Shown piece by piece: positions 1 through 10,314 of a stretch of 64,000 bases of DNA. The DNA comes from Rutstroemia sp. NJR-2017a BVV2. Its lineage: Eukaryota; Ascomycota; Leotiomycetes; Helotiales; Rutstroemiaceae. The notes under the pieces are model-generated. The model saw nothing but the letters and a program-made list of their open reading frames with translations, did not search any database and was not told the origin of the DNA. A program made the translations under genes and the position numbers. The DNA lies in NCBI GenBank assembly GCA_002946415.1, contig NJPS01000002.1, forward strand, positions 186,001 through 250,000, read 5' to 3'. Numbering within the stretch: the stretch's first letter is position 1; the number at the start of each line of letters is the position of its first letter.

Positions 1-1626
1 ACACATGCTTGAAGAGCCACTCTATCTCGTGTCAGCGTCATACTGCAAATGCTTAAGATTAATTACCATGAGGGCAGTCATCGATGAATAAGACGTTCGG
101 ATCGCTTTGACCAGTACCGAGCTTGCTCCATCCCCGAGAGATGATGGCTCTCACACCACTCGCTCGAACAGCACCGAGTAGTATATCCGTCATTTTCGCT
201 GCATCATCCATGACAATGCTTCCAAAGCCGATATATACCGGCATCGATCCGGATTCCAAGAAAATTTCCAGTTCCTGGTAAGGTGTATAATCCGGATCCG
301 CACGGAAAAAGAAACCGCATACATCTTCCAAGGTTAGCTAAGAAAGTAGTTAACAATTCGGGATTTTGATTGTTTGTCCAAGCAGCGTACTATTCAAGGT
401 TCGTTGGACGAACACTCCTCAAGAGGGATTCTTACCGATGTAGCTAGGCCAGTCTGTAGGCTTTTTGACGAAGGACGGAGACCAACAGTACGTAAAAGGT
501 ACTTGTAGGTATTCGGGAAGCGAGGCACCCATTGTTGTTGGTACGGCTTCAAGGCTCAGCGACTTTTTTCTCCAAGCATTGATGATATCCGACAGACTAA
601 ACGACGTCGTTAGTATGTAGTACGATTAAAACTTGCCAGGAAAGCATCTCACCCTTGCCAGGTCATCATCGCAACAAGTCCGTAGGACAAATAATTCGTC
701 GTACTTGGGTCGGCATTCGAACGCTCAATGTTCGCAAGAGGGTGAGGAAACGCCCTCGTAGGACTCCATGGCATAGTGAAGACAAGGTGCAAAGGGATAC
801 CCAATGCCTGGGCGCAATGCACGTGAGCGAAACTTGGTGGGTTGGCAATGATAGCATGCGCAATGAAAGGAATATTTGTCTCCGGATCCGGTTCTATGCA
901 GGACCTCCAGCAGCCTTCGAGCATTTCGTAAATCATCTTACGTTTCTTTGAGATCTCCCCAGAAAGTATCGTCTCGAATTTTGGGATGATGCCCGGATTT
1001 TTGACCATGTACTAGACAATTCAGTGATTTCGTAGAAGAATCTTGGTAGAGCTCACTCACTGCCATTAAAGATGATGGATCTCCGCCGATAGGAAAGAAC
1101 TCTAGACCCGTCTTTGTCACGAAATCTCGAAAAACATCATGAGATGCAATCCGAACTCGATGCCCCTCCGAGCGCAATTGGTGACCTAGAGCGAGAAACG
1201 GTTGTACATCACCTGTAAAGCTTAGCAAAGAGCATGAAAGGGACATGTATGCACATACCTCGACTACCGACTATCTGAATCACGATGTTCAACCGGGGAG
1301 GATTTAAGTTGCCACTGTTCGGTACAGGGTGGCTTTTTCATGCAATGTAGCAGGCTTTATGGCAGCGAGTATCTTCTCGGAGGCAAGGAGATTGATAGAT
1401 ATTCTTCCGTCATCTAAATGCGAAGATGAATCGTCAGTTCTCTACACCCGAGTCACATGTGCAATTACACACCTTGAGCAACAACAGATGTGGATATGTT
1501 CTCCCCCGAGCCTTTCAACTCGTAAATTGGCGGCCTCTCCCAGTCAAAGTCTGAGCTTTCGGTTTGCTCTTCTCCATCACTCTGGCTGTAAGGAGGCGGT
1601 TCGGCACGGTCGGTGTTTTTTCCCAT
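1..1626 (-). CDS. UDP-glycosyltransferase, sterol-glucosyltransferase type (3' end off the window; apparent frameshift)
   Basis: Fungal UDP-glycosyltransferase of the glycosyltransferase-28/sterol 3-beta-glucosyltransferase type, which transfers sugar from UDP-sugar to a lipid or sterol acceptor. Translation from ATG at 1626 gives an N-terminal tail with a DDGRISINL stretch. After that come the hallmark [24 protein letters not shown], then the [25 protein letters not shown] and [13 protein letters not shown] blocks, ending near DDCPHEWLFKHV at the window edge. Likely introns lie at 1414-1472, about 1247-1258, 1012-1060, near 600-652, near 331-435 and 22-67. The C-terminal UDP-binding domain is not in the window. 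Oddity: the N-terminal frame stops at a TAA near 1304 and the LNIVIQ frame is offset by one base, with a run of five A at about 1331-1336 between them and no usable intron. It is therefore either a broken gene or a sequence error. Family assignment is strong; integrity is uncertain. Confidence 0.75.
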
Positions 1627-2240
1627 TGTACTTGGCTAGTGATCTGGATTGACCAATGAGAGATACAGTAGGATGGCGGGATACACAATCTTTGAAGGCC
1701 GTGTCGTGGTTCAATTTCTAGAGCTTCTTGTTTCTAATAACTAAGTGATGCAGGGCAGCAAAGATATCGAGCGAGCACCCGGTCTTATATGTGTTTTTGC
1801 CTGTTTCATCTTCTCCAAAGAGTGACTGTTAGTCTAGTGGACCAAAGGTAATTGCGACAGTTCTCGAGTGCTGTAGCTGCATAGCCCCAAAACAACTATT
1901 GACAACCTGGGTAGGACTTAAAAAAACAAACGTTCAGACGTTCAGATGAATGAACGATTGAGTGTGGGCAGTACAATTACTGTGCGAAGTAGCGTCATAG
2001 TATGATTCAAGTCAGTCATTCCTACCCTCCTTCTGCTTTGCCGTAACCGAATTTGGTATCCTCTTAACCTTTTTTGACCGTATTCGCGTGATATTTCATT
2101 CGTCTGTGCATTGGGCTGCCCGTTATTCATCGTGCAAAATACAAAATACACAACAGGTTGCCTCATTTGTTGGTTTTACGCGTCGACAGCTTACGCATAC
2201 TTTCGATATTCGCAGCAATTTTTAAAGAGTTAGGAAATGT
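1627..2240. other. Intergenic, no gene recognised
   Basis: AT-rich spacer behind the glycosyltransferase start. Only short frames without recognisable protein features were seen. The part next to 1626 should hold the glycosyltransferase promoter. Confidence 0.5.
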
Positions 2241-2244
2241 ATAG

Positions 2245-2520
2245 ACTATAATATATACAGTCTAAATATACGGAAGTGTGGTTCAGACTTGATGAGAATG
2301 CCCTATAATTTCACTTCTGGGCTATCCTTATAGGGTAGTTCTCACTGTAACTTAGCATAAAACCCCTGCACCCCCTTGGCCCCTATGAAAAGTAGTGGAT
2401 CAATCCGTTGCGCTGGCTGGTCTTGTAGGCCTAAACACCCTTCTAAAGCCTAAATTCTGGGCCATTCTCATCGAGTCTGAACCACACTTCCGTATATAAA
2501 TAGTATATATAGATAGTGTA
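2245..2520. mobile_element. MITE-like element with about 35-bp terminal inverted repeats
   Basis: A stretch reading tacggaagtg...ttcagac, then T/CGATGAGAATG, occurs at about 2269-2300 and again in inverted orientation at about 2463-2498. The two copies differ by about one base over some 34 bp. Both are flanked outward by similar AT-rich tatata sequence. The roughly 160 bp between them has no coding frame. Paired inverted repeats around a short non-coding core are the structure of a non-autonomous DNA element. The exact ends and target duplication could not be set. Confidence 0.6.
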
Positions 2521-3266
2521 GATCCAATCGACCATGCTCCACGTGATACACAAGAAGCTTCCACGTGATCATAAATCCCTATGCAGTCAACATCATCCCG
2601 CAGCGCCTGTTCACAGCAACATAGTGCACCACCAATCGTAGTACGCACAGCGAAGCGTGAAATACCAGCAGGCGCACAAATTCGCCTACACTGAACATAT
2701 ATCCGTAATCAACATCCACGAACCACCAACCCAAGCCAGAAACTACCTCTATCCAAGCCTACCTCGACCTCCACCCCTCACAACACATCAAATATCGGCC
2801 GAGGCTGCCAAGAGAGTAGTCATCTACTCTCTCTTCTTACAAAAATCGCCCAGCCAAGCCGATAGTGATATATTTCCATAGTTGAGAGACTTGCCGAGTC
2901 ACGAAAACATCTAGCAGCCAGCCTATCTACAAACACGTAAAAGCTGCCAGACTCGATAACAAGGGAGCTGGTAGCTGCTTCTTGTGGAGTTGTTTGCACG
3001 TTCGATGAAATCGGCATCTTTTCGAGTTGATTGATGCATACGGTATTCATCACAGCTTGTGGATTCAGGAGTGGCGGTCGTTGAATGATAAAAGTGAATC
3101 ATGTGCAATCAACAAATTTGTATTTCTAAAGCAGAACAACGAATGAGATATTGAAAACCCCTTTTGATCATCCATCCATGAGACCCTAAGCCAAAACTCC
3201 TCAAACCTGCCTTCCGCATGTGCCCAAAATCAAGAAGAGTAACTCCATATATTCCCGACCGCAAGC
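2521..3266. other. Intergenic, no gene recognised
   Basis: No convincing gene was seen. The right end is the 3' flank of the minus-strand Clr5/TPR gene. Confidence 0.45.
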
Positions 3267-5595
3267 CTAATCTTCCCCATAAAAAAAGGGAGTAGGACAA
3301 TCGAAAACTGCGTCCCAATCGATATCGTGCAGAATATCGCCCCGAGGGTCATCATGAGCCATGTTCTCCGACTCGTTCCCATCCAGATCGCAGTCCATAT
3401 ATTCATCCCATTCGGTATCCTCGACAACGCCAGACTTTTCGTGTGCCTCCTCCATATTTTCCTGTGTCCACTCACTCCATTCCTCCACCATCTTAACTGA
3501 AGTATGACCAGGACCCAAAATGTTCCTAAGCCGTTCCACAACCTTCCCATAGAATATTAAAGCATCTTCATAATATCCTAAACTCTCGTAGCAATCCCCT
3601 ATACATCCACAAGTGTCCAATGGCTCTTTATGTTCCACCCCATATATTCGTATCTCCACCTCAAGACATTTTTTATACCACTTCAAGGCTTCCAAATCCT
3701 CCCCCATTTTCTGTTTAACTAGAGCCAGATCGTAACACAAATCTCGTCGTAAGAATAGATCTATATTATATCCTTCCAAAGTATCGAGGAGCTTGCAAAG
3801 CAAGTTGGAAGATTCAGACAATTTTCCTTGATAATACCAGGATTTAGCTTGAAAGCGCTGGACCGCCAAGTAATCGATATGATCTTCTCCATATACTAAT
3901 CGCACATGGTCGATGATGTAAGTATACAATTTGTCACTCGCCTCATAATCTCCGCGGCCTATTAATACCCTGAGTAGATCCCGCGTACTGCTGTACCAGT
4001 CATAATAGTTAACGAGAAAGTCTCCACTACCCGAGTTGTTGAGGTTAAACCTATGAGAATTTTCAATATGTGCCAATGATGCTGAGCCGTTTATCTTCAT
4101 GAACCAACCGAGTGATCGTAATGCTTGTATAGAAAATTGGTTGTTCCATCGATGTATGATTTGTACCACTGTACGAAGAATCTTTTCGCCTTCGTCATAT
4201 TGCGATCGACGGTACAAGATATAAGCATGCATATAGGATGAAAATAGATGAATTGGATGCTCGGGGCTTATGAATTTCTCTATTTCGAAGTGAACGGCTT
4301 GGTGTACCTTCGCAGCCGTTCGAAAATCAGCTCGTATAAGATGTAAATACACAATTTCGAGACATGTGGTCAGCAACTCGTAGGGATTGGATTGTTGCTG
4401 ACTCTTTCTTGCAGCCAAAATTCGTTGTTGTATTTCTAGAGAGGAGCGGAGCTGGCCCAGATTGAAATATACTTGGGCTAATTTTTGCAGGACCGAGATA
4501 TATTGTATTATGGGAAGCTCTCCAGCTTGTGAATTGGACAGCTTCGCTTTCAATTGCTCAACTTCTCCTGGCCACGCTTCTTTCATTTTCGAATATTCAC
4601 TCCAGCTAAGACGTGGCGCCCGTCTCTGCGAGGTTGAAAATATTCCGATATCTATAAAGAGAGAAGAAGTAAAAGCATTCCCCTTTGTATTCGTTGTATC
4701 GGTTCTATGGAGAAACAACTCATCCATTCGTATGTAGTGCTGCTGATGTTTCGTCAATATTTCGCCGTCAGAAGTTGCCTCAGTCTGTGACTCTTCTCTT
4801 GTGAGGCGATCCTCGTCTTTATCGATTGCTGGCTCAACAGAGAAGCCTAACTGCGAGAGTAGTTGGACGAAATCTACAATACTTCCTGAGGCATGTACAG
4901 GGAACTCCTGATCAAGGACTATCGAGAAGCATTCTTGATGACGTTGGTCTGTGATCGGAGGTGCCACCCCCAAGTTATAGTCCACGTCTTCAGTATTGTA
5001 GGTAGAAACAGCCTGTAGGCAGCTTTGAGATGCTACCGAAGACAAAGCTTCCATTTCTTGAGAGTCCCAATCTAAGTTATTTTAGCAAACTACTCAATAC
5101 GGGCACTGGACAGATTGTGAAGTCACAAACTAGTATACTTTGTTCATGCTGATCTGCAAGTGGTTCTTGTATCTATTTAGTACGTACCAAATTGTTTTTG
5201 CCAGCGTTGTATTTTCGCCTTGGTCAGACTCACACGATGATCGATATTGAATTGTTCGATGTTCTTTCTCGACTTGAGAATTTCTCCTCTCTCTTTTTTA
5301 GTGAAGTTCTTTTTCAAACCCCATTCCGAAATTTTCTTTGTAAATGTGCGCCTCCTATTCTATAAATCAGTCCCTGCATTAGAATGACGATCTGTATGCA
5401 AAATTGAGTGTCTACTTACGAAACATGAAACCCCTCAGATATGAGACGGTCACGAATGTAGAGTAGGGTTTTGTTTTCATCAATGTAGCATTTGGTGATG
5501 TATCGTTTTCGCTGCTCCCAGTCTTCCTTCGTCATATGTCTTTTTGGGTAGGCTGGCACATCATAGGACTGTGCTGAAAATAAGGCAGTGGGCAT
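3267..5595 (-). CDS. Clr5-domain protein with TPR-like C-terminal repeats
   Basis: Three exons (5595-5420, 5354-5188, 5071-3267) sum to 716 codons (715 aa). Residues about 20-78 form a fungal Clr5 domain: MTKEDWEQRKRYI, then IRDRLISEGFHVS and RRTFTKKISEWGL, followed by a basic stretch. This is a short helical module found at the N-terminus of many ascomycete proteins and named after the cellulase regulator CLR-5. The remainder is helical, with TPR-like pairs such as LAQVYFNLGQLRSSLEIQQRIL, ALVKQKMGEDLEALKWYKKCL and IGDCYESLGYYEDALIFYGKVV, and an acidic C-terminus. The likely role is a nuclear or regulatory scaffold, which is inference. A same-strand paralog starts about 2.5 kb beyond, at 8095. 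The 65-nt and 116-nt introns have GT-AG borders, and both phases fit. Confidence 0.8.
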
Positions 5596-6570
5596 CTTGA
5601 ATATGGGAAGCAGCTCGCCTAATATCTCAAATGGTGGACTATTCTTGAAAGCTTTGAACTACAAGGAGAATGTTGAATGATGTCTCGCGCGAGAAGAAAT
5701 ATGGAGAATGTAATATGATATCAGCGAACGACCTGGCAATTTCGGAATGGGGAACTAGAAGAAATATTGTAGACCAAAGAAAGCGTGAAATCATCATCAA
5801 CGATGCATCGTTACGAAGAAATGATCCCTCACAAGGCTGTTCGGCTTGCCCGGCCGAAAAAAGACCATGGTAGCAATCTGAGCCTCCCCCTTTTCCAATG
5901 CAGCCTTTGCAACCAGCGCGTTTAAATGGATAGTATTTACTTTTGTATGACTCAGATAAAAATGACTTCGGCACTGTTCGGAGGCGCCCAATAAGAGACA
6001 AGCGGAGATATCCTATTTGGCCAGCTGGGCGCATAAATTAAGACCGCATGAATGTGCCCGGGGGTCCTCTCGTTGCAGAAAGCTAGCTTTGTAGGGCCAA
6101 AAGGGAAGTCACTCGTAAAGAGTAGCTATTCTGGCATATATAGCTGCTCTGTCTCACAAGCTTCATTCTGTAGTTATGCCGCAACACAACGCACCGTATT
6201 CAAAGCAAGGCTTTGCAGCCTGTGCTTACACCCACGCAATTGACCTAAATTCCCATCCATGAACTTTCAATTGGTCAGGACCTAGTTGTAAATGGCAACC
6301 TCCGTCGTGGGGAGAACCTCCTTAACACTATTTCACCGGTCCATCCAGAATATCAGCGACGGTGGCGCAAATCAATGGACGACGTGGCATCTTATGATCA
6401 GTTTGCGCCCTCGCACAACGGCGCGAATGGCTTTTCTCCAAGGCTTTGCGCAGCTCGTGGGGGCGATGAACATGTGGGCGCACCACAGTTCATGTACGAG
6501 AAATGCCGTGACGACTGGATGGAATAACTGATAATTGATGAGGTAGGTTGTGAGATTAAGGTTGTTGAAG
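5596..6570. other. Intergenic, no gene recognised
   Basis: Spacer upstream of the Clr5/TPR gene, presumably holding its promoter near 5600-5800. No protein family was recognised on either strand. Confidence 0.45.
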
Positions 6571-6810
6571 CACACACCTTCGCTTAGTAGTGGCACACCA
6601 AAGCTCACCAAAGAAGTTGTAGACCTACTTCTTAAAAGTTTCTTGAATTGTGCGATAAATATACGCGGAAAGTTATATATATAAGAATTCGAATGGTTAG
6701 TAGCTACCGGCTTTCCGAGATCAAATATCTCAACTTTTGGGGGTTTTTTCAATTTAAATGTACCTTCAAGTACAGTTTTGGTGTGCCACCACTAAACAAA
6801 GGCGTGTGGG
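6571..6810. mobile_element. MITE-like element with about 30-bp terminal inverted repeats
   Basis: The left copy at about 6571-6606 contains TTAGTAGTGGCACACCAAAG. The right copy at about 6774-6808 is its inverted match with a few differences (TTAGTGGTGGCACACCAAAA on the minus strand). Both extend outward into a cacaccttcgc / cacgcctttgt sequence. The core of about 170 bp is AT-rich and non-coding. This fits a non-autonomous DNA element of about 240 bp. It is unrelated in sequence to the one near 2.4 kb and to the pogo/Fot TIRs. Confidence 0.65.
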
Positions 6811-7128
6811 AAGGAAAGCGAAGATAAAATCATGCGCGTCTAACGTTTATCGTCCGCCGTAAAAGAGGTGAGATTACGGTGACCTTTAGGGTTGCTCATT
6901 GCTCGTGAGGCTCTATGAAATAAAGAAGTCACGATCTCAGGTAACCCCGGCCCCGTGATCTTTTGAACGAAGAATCCAAAGGCCAGCAACGCAATCTATT
7001 TGTAACTACCGTGAATGCCATAGTGTGGGTTTGAAATATATACATATCAACGACATCGCATACACCTCGCATCATCAATCCTCTCATCTCACCTATCCTC
7101 TTCTCATCTCATCCCATATCTCTTCACC

Positions 7129-8010
7129 TCACCGCACTTCAGCTGGGCAGCTCTCCCATCTCATCTCCACCTTCGTCCTCACCTCAGTATCGACTCTAAT
7201 CCCCTGTTCCTCATCCTCATACTCCGCAAACTCATCACTCTCCGACACGCCCTTCGTCTCCAGCGTGAGATCCTCAAGTGCCTGACCTTTCCGGCCACTG
7301 GAGCGCGTACGCGGAACATTAGGATCATTCAATAATTTCTTCGACCTTTCGGAACTGGCTGTGCTACTGCGAGTACGGCGGTCGAAGAAGCGTTTAGGAA
7401 GAGAGCGTAGAAGAGGAAGGTTACCGCAAGTGATACCTAGGGAGGCTTCAAGGTAGGTCCAAAGTCCGGGTTCGATTTGGGTGACTGAGGGATGGGGTTA
7501 GTTCTCGTTCATTCCAGGGTAGAGTTTGTGGAGAGAAAGGTTACTTACAGCTGAGATCATGATGATCAATGCTAACAATTGCAACCAAGCGGACGATACT
7601 CGTGCACACGACGCTGTTGATAGCTCGTCAGTCTCGATTGCTATATATCACAAGGAATAAAGAATGGAACTTACAAAAGACCGCAAAGCATAAGACCCAG
7701 GAAAGCAAGCTTTCTCCTCCTATTCATCTGCAGCCTCAATATCATTGGAACGGGCATACACAGAATGAACATAACTCCCACGGTGGCCAAAACACCATTC
7801 GGAATACCGATAGTTGAGAGCTGATTCGGAACACAGTGGCCCTTGAGACATTCCAAAGCATGGCACTTCTCGATGAAGACTGCTACTAAATAGCTGCCAA
7901 GATAGTTAAGCATATAGCAAAAAGAATATTTCCCGTTGAATGTTTTCACACCGCTCCAAGGTCAAACAAAGCGCATGCATAGAGGACGATCGAGAAGCAT
8001 CGACAACCAT
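7129..8010 (-). pseudogene. Truncated fungal rhodopsin-domain (PTH11/SAT4-like) membrane protein
   Basis: Minus-strand exons give the C-terminal half of a seven-helix fungal rhodopsin-domain protein. In order: VFIEKCHALECLKGHCVPNQ, a hydrophobic helix (ATVGVMFILCMPVPMIL), LQMNRRRKLAFLG, SVVCTSIVRLVAIVSI, and after an intron (about 7473-7550) QIEPGLWTYLEASLGITCG-NLPLLRSL. A charged tail follows, ending at 7129. These blocks match the family order from helix 4 onward. Upstream, the expected first helices and the WDD-type loop are missing. Only a fragment like ALYTPPAIIIAVRTYG appears near 8010-8060, and it runs into a stop. The CHALEC segment also seems shortened. Probably a 5'-truncated relic; a functional shorter product cannot be excluded. 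Confidence 0.6.
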
Positions 8011-8094
8011 AAGTCCTAACCGCAATGATGATAGCAGGCGGAGTATATAGTGCGAGTTCTTGAGGAACAATGTTCCCCGCTTGGTGAATAAGAG

Positions 8095-10168
8095 CTACGC
8101 CGAACTTGCGCCTGGATCATCTTGTTGGAAGTTTATATATGCCCACATCTCACTATCCTCACTCTCACCTGCCATTTCGGTAATGGAGGTTGTCTGGGGT
8201 GGCATACACTCATTGACACCATCCTCATTTCCGAGTGTATGTCCTGCTAATTCCTCCTCGGCCAATGTCCGGTGTTCGACGTTGACTTCCATAGCATCAC
8301 TGTCTGAAGATTCCTGGCTCGATGCTTCATGAGACTCGAAAATGTTTGACTGGCAAACCAGTAGCCACTTCTTAACTAGCTGGATGTTTGGGTCTCTTTC
8401 GTTTCTCGTCTCGAGCTCCGCAATGGTCAGTAGATAAAGATCCATGGCATTCTCGTAAAGTCCCTGAGACTGATAGCATTGCCCTAATAAATCACAGGCA
8501 AGCATGAGGTACGCCCTGTGATCTCTTCTCAGCTCATAAAGTTTTCGTAACCATAGTGTGGCTTCTTCAAACTGTTGCATTCCGTACAGGGTCAGTCCGT
8601 ATAATTCAAGTAGATTCATCTGCCATGCATCTACTTCGTCGAATAATTTCGCATATTTATCAATAGTGTCTCGACAGAGTCTTGCACATTCTTGTAGCAA
8701 GCCTTGTTTCCACAGCCGGAATGCAACACGATAAGAAAAATAAAGATTCCACGCATGATACTCGCCAAAGATAAGTTGTGCTCTTTCTAAGGCGTAGTAA
8801 CGGAGCTGTTTAGATTCTTCATCAAATCCACCGTATTCGTAGATGACGATTAGCGGGTCAAGGATGAAAGTAAAGTTTGGGTCATCAGGCTCCAAGACCC
8901 GAAAGTGTTGAAGTGTCATATTCACGATATTGTTGATTAAAGGATCACGGATCTTGCCGTCTTGACACTTTTTGGCGATACAAATGCCCAATGTGCGCAC
9001 GAAGTGCATACTTTGTCTACTCCATGGACCATTTTTCACAAGCTCCATCTGCAAGGCTTCTCTGAGAAGTAATTCAAGTTTACTATCAAAGAGGCCCATT
9101 CCGGTGAAAATGTCGATTTGCGACCTTGTGATTTCTATATAGTGCGGGTGATGGGCACTGTAGTCTGCAATATTTGCCCGAATGTCATTAAGTAACTCAT
9201 TGGCTTCCAGATATCTGTCTTGAAGTCTAATAGCATGGCAGATACGCAAAGATGTATTAGTGATTAGATCTTCGTCGGCAGATCTATTTGTTTCCAAAAG
9301 TTTGAGGCTTCTGCGGAAGAAGTGTTCTGCCTTAGAAGGCCTAAACGATCGCCCATATGCATGACCAATTTCCCTCAAGGTATGAGAAATAGCATGGTGA
9401 TCTCCTCGCATATTTTTCTCTTGTTGCTTTAGTCTGATCTCGAGTTGGTGTAACGTAGGATTCTTCAACAGTGCATATTTTTCCCGAAGACTTTCCTCAC
9501 GCATGCTCCTGAAACCAAAAGACTCCGGAAAGAAGCCAACTTCATTCTCTAGCCCATAAGCAAGATACGCAGAAGGTGCGGCCTTATTCTCCCACGGTGG
9601 GTCAGGTTCTGAGTTTGCCATATATAGAGGGAAGTCTCCCTCTCTTGGGCACGGCATAATATCTGAAGATACCGCAGTGGCAATTGCAGCCTCATCAATT
9701 GTAGGTAACGACCATGGATTTGCGTTGAGATCAAGTGTGGGGACATCGATGCCGAGCTCTAAGTTGAGCTGACTAAATAGTCGAGTTAGGCCCGGAGAAT
9801 TTGGAGCATCTACAGAATTCCAGTCGAAGGGCCAGAGATCTTGAGTCTCGATATTAGAGATATCCACTGACTGTAAACCGTAAGATGCCGGTTCGAGTGT
9901 TGTTGTACACTCGGATACATTTTCGCTGTTCGTAGCTGCGCCGGTACCATCAGGGACAATTGCGCCATGTTCTTCGCCGCCATGGTCTCTCAAATTGTTT
10001 ATGTATTGCTTTCTTCCATATCTTTTTCGAATCTGCTCAATTTTGGCTGCTGGATAGGTCCGTAGGGATGTCGCACCCTCGACTGATCGCAATATGGCAT
10101 CTCTTTCCTCTTTCTTGACGTTTTTCCTGAATCCCCATTTTTCAGTTCTGCGGGTGAACTGCCGCTTT
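8095..10168 (-). pseudogene. Clr5-domain/TPR protein, 5' end separated by a transposon
   Basis: A long open frame runs from a splice-acceptor-like site (AAATTTAG before 10168) to the stop at 8095. It begins inside a Clr5 domain: KRQFTRRTEKWGFRKN, then KKEERDAIL. The rest is TPR-like, for example IGHAYGRSFRPSKAEHFFRRSL, LYGMQQFEEATLWLRKLYEL and LLGQCYQSQGLYENAMDLYLL. It resembles the neighbouring gene at 3267-5595 in length, domain order and strand, so the two are probably tandem paralogs. No in-frame ATG precedes the Clr5 remnant. A complete pogo/Fot transposon starts 40 bp upstream of the acceptor, and no first Clr5 exon was recognised on its far side. The gene is likely disrupted, unless the transposon is spliced out as part of an intron. 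Confidence 0.65.
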
Positions 10169-10208
10169 CTAAATTTCCGTCAGAACAGTTTTGTAAGCAG
10201 AAGGCATA

Positions 10209-10266
10209 ACGTGAAACCCCACTAAGTTATCCACCCCATCAGATTAGCCACTTTTTACCCATATTC
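10209..10266. repeat. Left terminal inverted repeat of the pogo/Fot element
   Basis: 58 bp, perfect inverted match to 12002-12059. Preceded by the TA duplication. Confidence 0.95.
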
Positions 10267-10314
10267 GACTTCAATTCTCAATTAAACAGCAACAACGATT
10301 AAAATTAAATAAGT

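Noticed and set aside
7440..7500. GGTTCGA-type tRNA B-box-like sequence
   Set aside because: Lies in the rhodopsin-domain coding exon/intron. No A box, cloverleaf or terminator seen.
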